DNA of 64,000 nt, from NCBI GenBank assembly GCA_905221605.1, contig CAJNDS010002001.1, positions 1,521,686 through 1,585,685 of the forward strand, read 5' to 3'. The stretch's first letter is position 1. Each line of letters begins with the position of its first letter. Of the stretch, positions 19,756 to 30,189 are shown one piece after another. The notes under the pieces were generated by a model. The model was not told the DNA's origin, searched no databases, and worked only from the letters and a program-made list of their open reading frames with translations. Position numbers and translations under genes: made by a program. The stretch is from Symbiodinium natans. Lineage: Eukaryota; Sar; Dinophyceae; Suessiales; Symbiodiniaceae.

Positions 19756-21324
19756 TCAAAGTTGGAGGAAGGCGGCTGCGGAGGCTTTGACGTCCCGGAC
19801 TTGGGCCGAGCAGCCCATGCCTTGAAACAAAGGGGGGGGGGGGTTTAGGGTTTAGGGTTTAGGGTTTAGGGTTTAGGGTTTAGGGTTTAGGGTTTAGGGT
19901 TTAGGGTTTAGGGTTTAGGGTTTAGGGTTTAGGGCTTAGGGTTTTTAGTGTTATTAGGGTTTTTTTAGGGTTTTTTGGGGTTTATAGGGTTTTTAGGGTT
20001 TATAGGGTTTATAGGGGGTTTATAGGGTTCATACGGTTTATAGGGTTTATAGGGTTTAGGGTTTAGGTTTAGGGGTTAGGGTTCAGGGTTTAGTGCAAGA
20101 AGGGTACTTGGGGGGGGGGGGATTTGAGGGTTCCAGGGGCTTAGGGTTCTAGGGGTTTAGGGCCTAACCCTAAACCCTAGACCCTAGATCCTAGACCCTA
20201 ATCGCATGCCTAGCAAATGCCAACCGAACAACAATTAAAAAACACACACGCCCACACCCAGACTACATACGAATAACGCCGCCAATATAGATCCCCCCAC
20301 ATAGTAGGACCCCCTTTTTTTTTAAAGGACCCACAATAAGGTACCCCTAAATTCGGCAACTCCATAAAGAAAACCAAGGTAATACTGACAACAACTACGG
20401 CATGCATCAGCACGCCGCCACACCTTACGCTTCTTCATGTTTTTGTCCGCTTTCTCAGCTGCGGTCTTGCACGCAGAGAGCCCAAGTCCCTTCATGAAGG
20501 AACATTCCCTAGATCATGCTAAGGTTCTCTAAATCAGGGTCCCTTTTTGGTTATACCTACTCAACGGCGACCCCTTTAAAGAAGGGCTCCCACAAAGGGA
20601 CCCTGATTTAGCAAGCTGCCCAAAAAAGAAAGCCAGAAAGCAAGAGCAGGGCAAGAGCGGCCCTCTATCTTCGTCCCGAAAGCTGGAATAGATAACTCTA
20701 AACCCTAAACCCTAAACCCTAAACCCTAAACCCTAGATGTTCCTGGGTCTCACTTTTATCCACCTCTAGGGCGTCTTTCATGCGGCAAAGAACTCCCAAA
20801 CGCTCTGAGTCTCTGCAACCCCGAACTCCAAAACCTAAAGCCCTTCAAGCCCTTGAAGCCCGAAGACCTAAGCCCCTAGAGCTCTACATGACCCAAAATT
20901 CCGCCTACTAAGAACAAACTAAACACCCCTCCGCGTCCAGCAACACCCACCCCCAATGAGCGCAACCTTTTTTGATACTTCCTGGGGCTTTGACCCGTGA
21001 AGAATAAAGCCCTAAAACCCTAGACCCCAAAAACCCTCAAAAGCCAAAAACCTTAAAGCCCCGAAAACGCCTAAAACCCTAAAAAACCTTGAACAACCCT
21101 AAAATACCCTAAACAACCCTAATAAACCCTGAAAAGCCCGTAATAAACCCCAGAACCCTAAAAACCTTGACAACAAAAAAAACCAAACAACCCTAAACAA
21201 AAAAACCTAAACTGCCCTAAGGCCCCTAAACCCCCAAGAAAGGCCTGGCATCTCGGACGCCTGGAGAAGCTCCAGCTGCAGGGACTTCAGGGCAACCTGG
21301 CTCAGGACTTTGGGGGCACCTCTT

Positions 21325-21374
<50 letters not shown>

Positions 21375-22480
21375 TCAGGAGTGAGGTTTGGGGTTTAGGG
21401 TTTAGGGTTTAGGGTTTAGGGTTTAGGGCTTCGGGTTTCGGGTTTGGGGTTTGGGGTTTTGCTTTCAGGGTTGAGGGCTTCGGGGCTGTAGGGTTCCGGG
21501 ACTAAGGTTGGTGGGTTTTGGGGTTTCAGGGTTTTGGGGGTTAGGGTTTTGGGGGTTTGGCTTTAGGGGTCAGGGTATGTGGTTCAGGGTTTATAGGGTT
21601 CAGGGTTTAGGGTTCAGGGTTTGGGGTTCAGGGTTTAGGGCACACGCCATACGAGTCTTGGGGTTTGTTTCAGGTCTAGGCTGAAAGGCATAAGGGGTGG
21701 GTTCATGGTTACAAGTAGGGGCTATCCATGGCTAAACGACGACTAGGGATATTAGCTGGATTGCAGCCAACCCCAAAAAATTTACAACCACTTGGGGCAT
21801 GGGGTGACTTAGTTCGTAGTTCTTAAGTAAGGATAACAATGCCCTAGCTCTGGAAAAAAACATGCACATTGGAAGCCCACTAGCAGTTCCCCAACATTTC
21901 AAGTATGCAAACGCTATTCCATCCTAAGCCCCTAAACCCCAAGCCCTAGACCCTAAACCGTTTAGCCCTATAGCCCTTACATCCTTAAACACCTGAACCC
22001 TTACACCATTAAACTCGTAAACCCTGAGCCCTCAACCAACCCTGACCCTGGAGTCTTAGCCTTTTGCCCTCAACCCTGAACCCTGACCCTGGAGACTTAG
22101 CCTTTTTCCATCGCGCCGCAATCAGTCGGGCGCTGCGCGCCGGAGCTCGGACTTGTGCCATTCAGCACCCGGCGACGAAAGGTCGGTCAGCTAGACTTTG
22201 TCTTTTCGGGTTTAGGGCTTAGGGTTTAGGAACGACAGGAGTTTAGGGTTTAAAGCTTTAGGAGATTAGGTTTGGGTTCAGGGTTTGTAAAGATTAGGGT
22301 TAGGGGTTTGGGGTTTACATAGGGTTTTGGGGGTTTAGGGCTTGGGAGCTTAGGGTATTTCGCGCCCTTTTCGCAACCAAGCCCCAGAAAACCAGCACCG
22401 TACTTGCGAGGCTCATAACTGAAAGCCTGCGGAAGCGGCCCACCGCTCTCTTCAAATGTTGCAGCCCTTTGGTGCGTCTT
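19756..22480 (-). CDS. Multi-exon gene, exons join in frame, product unknown
   Basis: Exons 21,232-21,319, 20,754-20,812, 20,613-20,682, 20,429-20,508 and 19,756-19,820 join with matching phases and end at TGA. Residues include KSLQLELLQASEMPG, ERLGVLCRMKDALEVDK, EGRSCPALAFWLSFLGSL and SACKTAAEKADKNMKK. Donors are GT (GTTTAG, GTGAGA, GTAAGG) and one GC; acceptors are TTGCAG, TTCCAG and CTAG. Upstream islands at 22,122-22,190 (DLSSPGAEWHKSELRRAAPD) and 22,370-22,480 (FEESGGPLPQAFSYEPRKYG) probably belong to it, but their phases were not closed. The intron 20,509-20,612 is an inverted-repeat element. I do not recognise the family; the visible part is Lys-rich at its C-terminus. Confidence 0.6.
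19845..19936. repeat. (TTTAGGG)n array
   Basis: About 13 heptamers, followed to about 20,090 by GGGTTTATA variants. Confidence 0.95.
20509..20612 (-). mobile_element. Introner-like element, family 6, perfect 18-bp inverted repeats
   Basis: A 104-bp intron between in-phase exons. Bases 20,529-20,546 (CTAAATCAGGGTCCCTTT) are the exact reverse complement of 20,594-20,611. The repeat ends one base from the GC donor at 20,612-20,611, and the acceptor is CTAG. Confidence 0.75.
21329..21374. repeat. Poly-G tract
   Basis: About 44 uninterrupted G immediately 5' (minus strand) of the exon starting at 21,319. Confidence 0.95.
21390..22110. repeat. Degenerate TTTAGGG sequence with low-copy islands
   Basis: TTTAGGG heptamers at 21,390-21,425, then GGGTTTTGGGG variants to 21,640, low-copy sequence to about 21,920, then CCCTAAA variants. 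No supported exon. Confidence 0.6.
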
Positions 22481-22855
22481 CTGCTTTAGTGTTCAGGGGT
22501 TTGTCGGGCTTCAGGGTTTACAGGGTTTAGGGCTTGAAGCTTCGGGGATTTGGGCTTCGCAGTGTAGGGCCTTGAGGCTTCTGGGGCTTTCAGGCTTAAG
22601 GGTGGTTGAAAAGTTCTTGTTGAGCCCGGGGGTTTCGGTTTAGGGTTTCCAGGCCCACGCCCTAAACAACAAACCCTAAACCCCAACATGCAGCATGCAC
22701 CCTAAACCCAAAACAGGAAGATAAGAGAGCCCTAAGCCGGGCCATAGGGCGTAAGCGGGGAGAGCGTGGCCGAGTAGGCGCATGCTGTAGCATGATGTGT
22801 GTCGCTTGCAAGCCATGTAACGCTTTGCGAAGCACAGCGCGAGCAAAAGCTTGTC

Positions 22856-25800
22856 TCAGCCAATTCGGCACGGCTTGTCCAGCTGTGGTGAGCCGACACA
22901 ACTCTTCAGAGAGGGCTTCATGTCTTTGGCAACGTCCAGCTTTTCCTCAGCACTTGCCTTCAGCAGGGCATGCATGATGCCAGCATTCCCTGTGCGCCGT
23001 GCGACCCAGAGCGGCGTTTGTCCGAAATGGTTGGGCCTCTCCTTGTCAGCACCAGCTTCAAGCAGCACTTGCACGACCTCGGCGTGTCCGTTGTCCTCGG
23101 CTGCTTCTTGAAACCTCTAATGCCTAAAGCCTGAAGCCTTTTGGAGATTTATCTTTGAGTTTTTGAGTAACACCGGCTTCTAACTCCTCTCTGGCCTCTA
23201 GAGCTCCTTCTGGCCACTGCAGCCCTCATCAACACGCAAGTCGGAGAAAGACTTAACCCCAAAAACCCTAAACCACCTCCAAAAACCAAGACCTCAATGC
23301 CATGAAGCCTTTGACAGAGGCCCAGAATCCCAGAACCCCGAACAAATCAAAGAGTTGCGCTACCTGGCTTGGATGGGCCCAGTGTCAGGTGCAGCCAAAT
23401 GGCTCAGCCAAACTCTATGCAGAAACGGAGTAAGGGTACTAGACCATGAAACTTAAACCCTAAACTCTAAGCCCAGCAAGCCCCAAACCCTAAGCCCTGA
23501 AAACCTAATTCCCAAACCCTATAAAACCGATGAACCCTGAGCCCTGTAAACCCTGAACCCTGTAAACCCTAAACCCTATAAGCCCTATAAACCCTGAACC
23601 ATATAAACCCCTAAACCCGAAAAACCCCAAACCCTGAACCCTAAACCCTAAACCCTAAACCTTTGGCTGCCATACTCACTCTACCTTCCAGCGACCTCCC
23701 GCAGTCTCCCCGCCACCCTAAACCCTAAACCCTAAACCCTAAACCCTAAACCCTAAACCCAACCCTAAACCCTAAACCCTAAACCCTAAACCCCCCCCAA
23801 GGGTCCACAGCCATGTGCAGGGGCGTTCGGCCAAGGTTGCGGCTCAAGGGGTCATGTTCCGCACAGGCCTCCAACCTTCGGCTTTGTAGGGTTTAGGGTT
23901 TAGGGTTTAGGGTTTAGGGTTTAGGGTTTAGGGCTTAGGGTTTAGGGCTTAGGGCTTAGGGCTTAGGGTTTAGGGTTTAGGGCTCAACGTTTAGGCTCTT
24001 CGGGTAGCTTCATGGTCCTTTAGTATGGGCCCTTAGAAGGGCACCCCTTATATACCCCTTACATACCCTGCACAAATTAAGGAACCATACATCAGAATTT
24101 AAAGGAGGCTAGGGACCATATTAAGGGCCCATGAAACTACCCCTTAGATTTCTAAACCCAGGAGGTAGCCCAGTAGAAAGGTGCCCTTTTTGGTTTACAG
24201 GGGCAAGGGAGCGCAAACCCTAGAAGAAGCGAATAAGAGCCTACTCTTGGGTCCTAGTTTTGTTCTGTTGGAATTTGGGATCTTAGGGCTTAGGCTTAGG
24301 GTTTGGGGCTTGGGGGTTAGGTTGGGGTTTACGTGTTTTTTGTACCTCAAGTTAAAAGTCGTCGATTACCCCACCCAACAAACGGAAACTCCTAGGCTCT
24401 GTAGAGCTTGGAAACACCCTAAACCCTAAACCCCAAACCCCAAACCCTAACCTCCTAAACCCTAGACCCGACAGGAAAGTTGCGGCCCCCCCCCCCCCAA
24501 CAACAAGCCAAGTGGCAGCCTAAACCCTAAACCCTAAAACCTAAACCCTAAACCCTAAACCCTAAACCCTAAACCCTAAACCCTAAACCCTAAACCCTAA
24601 ACCCTAACCCTAAACCCTAAACCCTAAGCCAAGTGGCAGCAGGCTCGTGACTTCCACGTGGCCCGCTGCGGCGGCGCGGTGGAGTGCCGTGGTCCCTGCA
24701 CCTCCGGCCAGCAAGTTGGGATCCTGCAGCTCCTCCAGAGGGCATGTGAGCTTACTTGCTTGGAGGTTTAGGGTTTAGGGTTTAGCCTAAACCCTAAACT
24801 CTAAGGGTTTAGGGTTTAGGGTTTAGGGTTTCTGGGGAGGATTTCTTGTATTTCTTTGAGACAAAATTTCTTTCTGTTTGTATTCATGTAGCTATACTTT
24901 ATGGCAATAGTACTGATTCTTGTGGTTTGCTCGTTTCTTTCTCTCATTGGCTTGGGTTTAGGCTCTAGGGCAGGCTGGGGGGGGGGGGGCTGAGGGTTTC
25001 TGGGCATCAGGGGGCGCCAAAACCCTGATCGCCCAACACCCACAAGCGGGGTTTAGGTTTTAGGGTATTTTAGGGTTTAGGGTTTTAGGGTTTAGGGTTT
25101 AGGGTTAGGGGTTTAGGGTTTCGGGTTTAGGGGTTTAGGGGTTTTGGGTTTAGGGTTTTAGGGTTTACAGCCTTCACAAAGCAGCCCATTTACAAGCCGA
25201 GGCACGCAAAGCATCCTTTCGACCTCCGCAACAGACCCGTTGCCCGCAGCCGCAGTAAGTTTGTCCACCCGCTTCCTTGGTAGCCCGGTAACCATACTAT
25301 AGGGTTTAGGGTTTAGGGTTTAGGGTTTAGGGTTTAGGGTTTAGGGTTTACGGTTTAGGGTTTAGGGTTTAGGGTTGGTTGCTTTACAAGGGAACCCAGA
25401 TCGCAAAAAAAGGGCAAAGGGTACCACTGGGCTGCCGAGCTTCTGAGGGACGGGGGCGAAGGGCAGCAAGACCAACTGAAGGTTGGCGGCTGCGCTGACA
25501 CTCCTCTTCTCGATTTTCTGTTCTTCCTAAACCCTAAACCCTAAACCCTAAACCCTAAACCCTAAACCCTAAACCCTAAACCCTGGGCTTGGTGGACTAT
25601 TTCTCGTGGAGTTGGGGGTTCCGGGGACTTGGATGCCACAACGCGCTTGATTTGTGGGCCTCCAAGCATCGTTTGGGACTAGGAGGCCATAATTAGGGTT
25701 TAGGGTTTAGGGTTTAGGGCCATAAAACCCTAAACCCTAAACCCTGAACGCTAAACCCTAAACCCTAAACCATAAACACTAAACCCTAAACCCTAAACCC

Positions 25801-26752
25801 TAAACCCTAAACCCTAAACCCTAAACCCTAAACCCTAAACCCTAAACCCTAAACCCTATTCAAGAGCATCCAGGGCTCATGTGGTCTTCCAAGAGTAGGC
25901 CATCCTTGAGGAGCCTCTGTCGAAATCGTGGAACGCCACAGAGAGGCTGCAACCTTCCTTGGGGTTTAGGGTTTAGGGTTTAGGGTTTAGGGTTTAGGGT
26001 TTAGGGTTTAGGGTTTAGGGTTTAGGGTTTGGGGTTTAGGGCTTTGGGTTTTAGGGTTCAGGGTTTAGAGTTGACATGGTCTATATAACCTTGAAGTATG
26101 GGCCCTGAATGTGGGTCCCTGGTGATGTAACCGTTATATACGCTATATATATATATATATGCATATATATATATATATATGCATATATATATATATAGAA
26201 ATGCATATATATATATATATATTATAGAACCATACTTCGGATCCCTATAAACACTGGCAAGGGACCACACTAAGAACCCATGGTTCCGACCTGGGGCTTG
26301 GGGGACGAAATGAATCCTTTTAAAGTGTGCATGGTCCATATGGGGGGGCTTATGCAATTAGGGGTACCTTATTGGGGTCCGAATTTTATAAGTGGATCCT
26401 GCTATTGGGGGGTCTTTATTTGGGGTCTCTTCTTTTCGGAAGCTCACAAATGAACCCTTAAACAAAAATATGGTACATATACCTTAAAGGGGTTCTAGTA
26501 GTATTAGGGTATATGAAGCAGAGTATCTATTTCTTGTACCCCCAAAAGGACACCCGGCATATACACTCACCAATATTAAGCAGGAACCTTATATACACTC
26601 AGGAATAACAGTAATATGAACCCTACTTCGTGTGACCCCAATTTTGGGGTTCATTTACTCCCCAAGGTGCGCTTTAAAGCCTGCACGTCGATGTCGTCTG
26701 TGACCGGAACGGAGGCCAACTCTTCTCCGGAAATCAAATAGATGTGCAGCAT
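22856..26752 (-). CDS. Ubiquitin-like/ankyrin-repeat protein, paralogue of the gene at 1-1,249
   Basis: Exon 1 (about 26,668-26,752) starts MLHIYLISGEELASVP. Exon 2 (from 25,953) reads PLCGVPRFRQRLLKDGLLLE and joins in phase. About 25,430-25,500 reads NLQLVLLPFAPVPQ, the end of the ubiquitin-like part. Ankyrin islands follow: 25,170-25,290 (AAAGNGSVAEVERML), 24,640-24,755 (GTTALHRAAAAGHVEVTSLL), 23,809-23,888 (DPLSRNLGRTPLHMAV), about 23,684-23,716 and 23,122-23,210, and finally 22,856-23,116 (HAEVVQVLLEAGADKERPNH), which runs to a stop. Family 1 element 26,297-26,667 directly follows exon 1, and the ankyrin exons are separated by TTTAGGG/CCCTAAA arrays. Later phases are not closed and the last exon changes character after MHALLKASAEEKL, so decay is possible. 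Confidence 0.72.
23715..23793. repeat. (CCCTAAA)n array between ankyrin exons
   Basis: About 11 heptamers. Confidence 0.95.
23887..23985. repeat. (TTTAGGG)n array between ankyrin exons
   Basis: TTTAGGG and CTTAGGG heptamers. Confidence 0.95.
24002..24142. mobile_element. Inverted-repeat element, family 7
   Basis: GGGTAGCTTCATGGTCC...ATGGGCCCTTA on the left is mirrored by TAAGGGCCCATGAAACTACCC on the right. It lies in a presumed intron of the ankyrin gene. Confidence 0.65.
24519..24630. repeat. (CCCTAAA)n array between ankyrin exons
   Basis: About 15 heptamers. Confidence 0.95.
24765..25165. repeat. TTTAGGG-derived intron sequence
   Basis: Heptamers in both orientations at 24,765-24,833, a low-copy stretch with a poly-G at 24,978, then TTTAGGG variants at 25,050-25,165. 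Confidence 0.8.
25303..25376. repeat. (TTTAGGG)n array between gene islands
   Basis: About 10 heptamers. Confidence 0.95.
25527..25585. repeat. (CCCTAAA)n array
   Basis: Eight heptamers. Confidence 0.95.
25719..25858. repeat. (CCCTAAA)n array
   Basis: About 19 heptamers with a few variants, just 3' of ubiquitin-like exon 2. Confidence 0.95.
25961..26070. repeat. (TTTAGGG)n array
   Basis: About 12 heptamers ending in variants, just 5' of ubiquitin-like exon 2. Confidence 0.95.
26140..26225. repeat. (AT)n tract with GC interruptions, centre of a palindrome
   Basis: Long AT runs separated by GCAT. Flanking GAAGTATGGGCCC/GGGTCCC and CATACTTCGGATCCC words face each other, so the AT tract is the loop of a larger imperfect palindrome (about 26,087-26,270). 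Confidence 0.8.
26297..26667 (-). mobile_element. Family 1 element (nested) forming intron 1 of the ankyrin gene
   Basis: CTTGGGGGACGAAATGAATCC at 26,297 is matched inversely by GGTTCATTTACTCCCCAAGG ending at 26,667. It sits directly after the exon 1 codons. An internal second family 1 segment (about 26,470-26,520, TTCTAGTAGTATTAGGG) suggests nesting. Bases 26,540-26,625 share AAAAGGACACC...TATACACTCA words with 2,003-2,090. Confidence 0.7.
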
Positions 26753-27380
26753 CTCAGCATCTTTTGCAAAAGTCGTGGTCTTAGTAGATAGTAGATAGCC
26801 CGGCTGATACACATGCGGCTTGCGCAGCGATGTAACTTCTGAAGTGTGTCTTGGATTTTGGGACGCTTACAAAACCGATGAACTCAGAAGCGGGTCTGAT
26901 GTCGTCATACGAAGCAAGTCCTACACTGCCCTACACATGGGGTGTGGGCCTTAAGGATCCGTATTGAATCAGCAGACCCTTGCAAATACTTTGGCACTGG
27001 CAGACCTGACTTGGGAGCTTGAGCCCATACACAACCGACACCACTGACCATCCCCTCCCTCTACAGTGAGTATGGCGATCCTGCACGGACCGTTCTTGCG
27101 TAACAAAGATTTACTACATTACGCCCACAAAAAACCCTGTAAGCCCCATAAGCCCTAAAGCGCACTCCCAAACCGTGCAGTCCTACGCCCTAAGCCCTAA
27201 ACCGTAAACCGTAAACCCCAAACCCTACACCCTAAACCCTAAGCGCTAAGCCCTGAACCCGACCTCACACCATGAAGCCTCCAACCATGCTGTCGCCAAC
27301 TAGCTTGCAACAGTCAAGGGCTGAGAAATGAAAATTGATTGAGGGTTTCCCTGAGGGCCCATGCTATTTTGTTCATAAGG
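26753..27380. other. Low-copy intergenic region upstream of the ankyrin gene
   Basis: About 370 bp without telomere-like units 5' of the ankyrin start, the longest such stretch nearby, so a likely promoter region. Degenerate CCCTAAA follows at 27,140-27,265. No promoter motif was recognised. Confidence 0.4.
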
Positions 27381-27960
27381 GCTTCCGAAAACCCTAAACC
27401 CTAAACCCTAAACCCTAAACCCTACACCCTAAATAGGGGTACTCTGTTGAGTTCCTTCTTAAGGGGATTCTATTCTATTTGGGGTGCAAAAGGGGTATCA
27501 CTATTTTTGAAAGTAACCATATACTTGGGCCCCAAAGTCCCTGTATAGCAAGTACTGGTCAGGCCCTAAACCCTAAACCCTAAGAGCCCTAAACCCTAAA
27601 CCCTAAGCCCTAAGCGTTGGTGGAGCTCAGGGGTTCAGGATTTTTGCGTTTAGGGTTTAGAGCTTTTGGATTTTAGGGCTTAGGGTTTTAGGATGTTTTG
27701 GGGTGTAGGGTTTTAGGGTGTTAGGGGTTGAGGGTTCAGGGTGTAGGATTTCAGGTTCAACGCTCAATGTGAGGGGCCTCTAGAAGCCCTAAACCCTATA
27801 CCCTAGACCCTAAACCCTAGTTATACGCGAAACCCCAGACCCTAGACCCTAATTAGGTGAACAAGTCCCCGAAGTGCACGTCTTTAAAACCCAGACGGCT
27901 TAGAGTTGAGGGTTTATAGGGTTTCGGGTTGAGGTTAAGGGTTTAGGTTTTTGTCTTCCT
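27380..27960. repeat. CCCTAAA units and degenerate derivatives
   Basis: Heptamers at 27,390-27,430 and 27,565-27,610, then TTTAGGG variants to about 27,760. No exon was supported. Confidence 0.7.
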
Positions 27961-27961
27961 A

Positions 27962-28188
27962 GACCCTGAACGGCTGCGTTTGTTGGTATTCATCTCTTAG
28001 TGCAAGCCCGTCATGATTAACCCCGGTCTAGGTGTTGATCTACTTGGAGGTTCATGGTACTTATTACCATTATAAGTGGTTATTAAGTCCCATGAACCTC
28101 CAAGTAGGTTTTGGGGTTCGGCACAGGCCTGGGCACTCTTCACGGCACGCAGAGTCTTCTGCTCCTCTGCCAAAGACAGAAGCCACTC
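27962..28188 (-). CDS. Two coding-like exons split by a family 4 element
   Basis: Bases 28,110-28,188 (after TTGGCAG; EWLLSLAEEQKTLRAVKSAQ) and 27,962-28,036 (GLALRDEYQQTQPF) are open on the minus strand, and the short family 4 element 28,040-28,107 lies exactly between them. Product unknown; the first exon looks helical and amphipathic. Confidence 0.42.
28040..28107 (-). mobile_element. Short inverted-repeat element, family 4, probable intron
   Basis: CTACTTGGAGGTTCATGG at the left and CCATGAACCTCCAAGTAG at the right are exact inverted copies; the loop is about 32 bp. Confidence 0.75.
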
Positions 28189-28214
28189 CTGCCAACATGC
28201 AGGTCAGGACAACT

Positions 28215-28385
28215 TAAGGGCTTGGGGTTTGAGGGTTTGAGGGTTTGAGGGTTTGAGGGCTTGAGGGCTTGAGGGCTTGAGGGCTTGAGGGCTTGAGGGT
28301 TTGAGGGTTTGAGGGTTTGAGGGTTTGAGGGTTTGAGGGTTTGAGGGTTTGAGGGTTTGAGGGTTTGAGGGTTTGAGGGTTTGGT
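28215..28385. repeat. (TTTGAGGG)n octamer array
   Basis: About 20 tandem octamers, a central group being CTTGAGGG. Confidence 0.95.
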
Positions 28386-28426
28386 AAAGCCCTTTCTGTT
28401 AGGCTTTACGGGATTAGGGCCCGGGG

Positions 28427-28645
28427 ATGAAGAAACTGGCTCATGGTTGGGATCGTATTCAAAAACAAGTGTCTAGTCCTTATTGTAAGTTAGGTTTTGG
28501 TTCTTGGTTTGAGACTTTACTGGTTTTCAAGCTGTTCTCACTTGTCGGGCTACGGGCTAAGGAGTCCAGGGACGAGGGGCTCAGTGTGTTGCCGGCCAAT
28601 AGAGCGACTGGGATTGCGCAAGCCAGCCTCACCCTTAAACCCTAA
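28427..28645 (+). CDS. Small ORF, doubtful
   Basis: A 72-codon ORF (MKKLAHGWDRIQKQV, WFETLLVFKLFSLVGLRAK) of ordinary composition, but it ends within telomere-like repeat and the right part is also open on the minus strand. Function unknown. Confidence 0.22.
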   Translation: MKKLAHGWDRIQKQVSSPYCKLGFGSWFETLLVFKLFSLVGLRAKESRDEGLSVLPANRATGIAQASLTLKP

Positions 28646-28765
28646 AACCCTAAAACCCCAAAACCCCAAAACCCCAAAACCCCAAAACCCCAAAACCCCA
28701 AAACCCCAAAACCCCAAAACCCCAAAACCCCAAAACCCCAAACCCCAAAACCCTAAAACCCCAAA
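28637..28765. repeat. (CCCCAAAA)n octamer array
   Basis: About 13 CCCCAAAA octamers flanked by CCCTAAAA. TTTTGGGG is the telomere unit of spirotrich ciliates such as Oxytricha. Confidence 0.95.
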
Positions 28766-28799
28766 AGTCCTAAAGTCCTAAACCGAAACCCCTGAATCC

Positions 28800-29240
28800 T
28801 GAAAACTCTAAATCTGCGCTAGCTAGCTCCTTGAATCATCCCAGTTCCTTGGAGTCCCTTGAAGTCTGAGGTAGGGTGTTTACGAGGGGGGCGGGCCAGA
28901 AACCCTATGGATCCAAATGCCCTATAGGGTTTAGGGTTTAGGGAAATTTGCCTATAAAAGCCCCCAAACAGAAACTGAACCAGACAACTTCGCAAAGTGT
29001 GATGTCTGGAATTGAGCTAAAGGAGAAACTCCACACGTGTATCCAGTCAACTCAAACCACAAGCCCCTCGAAGAAGAAAACCCCCCCCCCAACGAATAAG
29101 TAACCCCGAATTAGAGCCAAAGAGAAACCGAAGCTTGAACCTAAGTCCCTAATCCCAAAGCATCCTACACCCAAACAATCTGACGCTCTGTCTGGTCAAC
29201 CCATTAAACCATTAACCCAAAAACCAAACGCAACTCACGA
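28800..29240. other. Low-copy region, no supported gene
   Basis: Mixed sequence with a short TTTAGGG block near 28,925 and a poly-C at 29,080. No exon borders were recognised. Confidence 0.4.
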
Positions 29241-29242
29241 CT

Positions 29243-29422
29243 ATGGCGGACAAAAGTGCACGCAGTCATGGTTGCATCGGTTCTGAGAATATTTTCGATG
29301 GGACCCTTGGGGGGCTCGTCGATCGGGACAGACTGGAGGGCAGCATTTTGCCTTGTCGAAAGAGTCGGCGATCATTGTGTAGCACGCCCTCACTTTTCCT
29401 GGACTCTGAAAATGCAAGATAG
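29243..29422 (+). CDS. Small complete ORF of 59 codons, strand uncertain
   Basis: ATG to TAG on the plus strand (MADKSARSHGCIGSENIFDG, RKSRRSLCSTPSLFLDSENA). The minus strand of the same bases is equally open and there gives a Cys-rich reading (YTMIADSFDKAKCCPPVCP) after a CCAG, which would fit the strand of the neighbours. No homology recognised. Confidence 0.28.
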   Translation: MADKSARSHGCIGSENIFDGTLGGLVDRDRLEGSILPCRKSRRSLCSTPSLFLDSENAR

Positions 29423-29586
29423 TAAGCCCTAAACCCTAAACCCTAGACCCCAAACTTCAAAACCCTGAGCCCCAAGACTCCGAAGCCTCGAGCCAAAGAG
29501 CCCTCTTTCCCCTAAACCCTAAACCCTAAGTTCTAAACCCTAAACCCTAAACCCTAAACCCTGCCTAACCTTCAACCCCAAGCCCC

Positions 29587-29687
29587 AAAGCGTGTGGTGC
29601 ACCTCCAGGGTGTGTCCGTCTGGCACCGGCCAGGCTTCTGCTTGGCAGTACGCCTGGAGGATCTCCTGGCAAGGGCTCTGGGCTTCG
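29587..29687 (-). CDS. Coding-like exon, product unknown
   Basis: The minus strand reads CQEILQAYCQAEAWPVPDG and HTLEVHHTLWG. It sits between CCCTAAA variants and CTTAGGG units. Confidence 0.4.
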
Positions 29688-29822
29688 GGGTTTAGGGTCT
29701 ACAAGTCTACAAGCATATAGGCTTAGGGCTTAGGGCTTAGGGCTTAGGGCTTTGGGCTTTGGGCTGGCCCCCTCCCTAATAAGAGCCCTAACATTGGGTT
29801 ATGAGGACATTCACGGAAGAAC

Positions 29823-30180
29823 CTACAGTGACTGTGTAGTGTTTAGCTTGGGTAAGACCTTCTTGGCATCGGATTCGATACCATTGCAAACCGTCACAAT
29901 CAAAGGAATCTTCTTCTCTCTGACCTGTTCCAGGAATTCCTTCTGTAACGAGTGGCAATGCTGGTACGCCGATACCCAGACGAACTTCACTCTCTCCCGG
30001 CTGGTCCAGTGGCTAGAGCCTGAAAAATCAGACCTGCTGAAATTGTGGAATTCGTCCGAGCTCTCATTGAATCGGACAAACCGAAAAACTCTCTGTTTCG
30101 TGAGCCACTGGCTTGTCTTTGGCCATCATCATGCTCGAGTCGGTCTCCATCCCTCCAATGACGAAACCACAGTTCAGGGG
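29823..30180 (-). pseudogene. 3' exon of an unknown gene with one frameshift
   Basis: Upstream the minus strand reads CGFVIGGMETDSSMMMAKDK; after a run of five T (plus-strand A at 30,084-30,088) the coding frame shifts by one and continues for about 90 codons (RFNESSDEFHNFSRSDFSGS, VKFVWVSAYQHCHSLQKEF, KKIPLIVTVCNGIESDAKKV) to TAG at 29,823. Composition is that of an ordinary soluble protein; I do not recognise it. Dropping one T would restore a single frame, so this is either a fresh lesion or a base-calling error in the homopolymer. Confidence 0.55.
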
Positions 30181-30189
30181 GGAAGGGGG

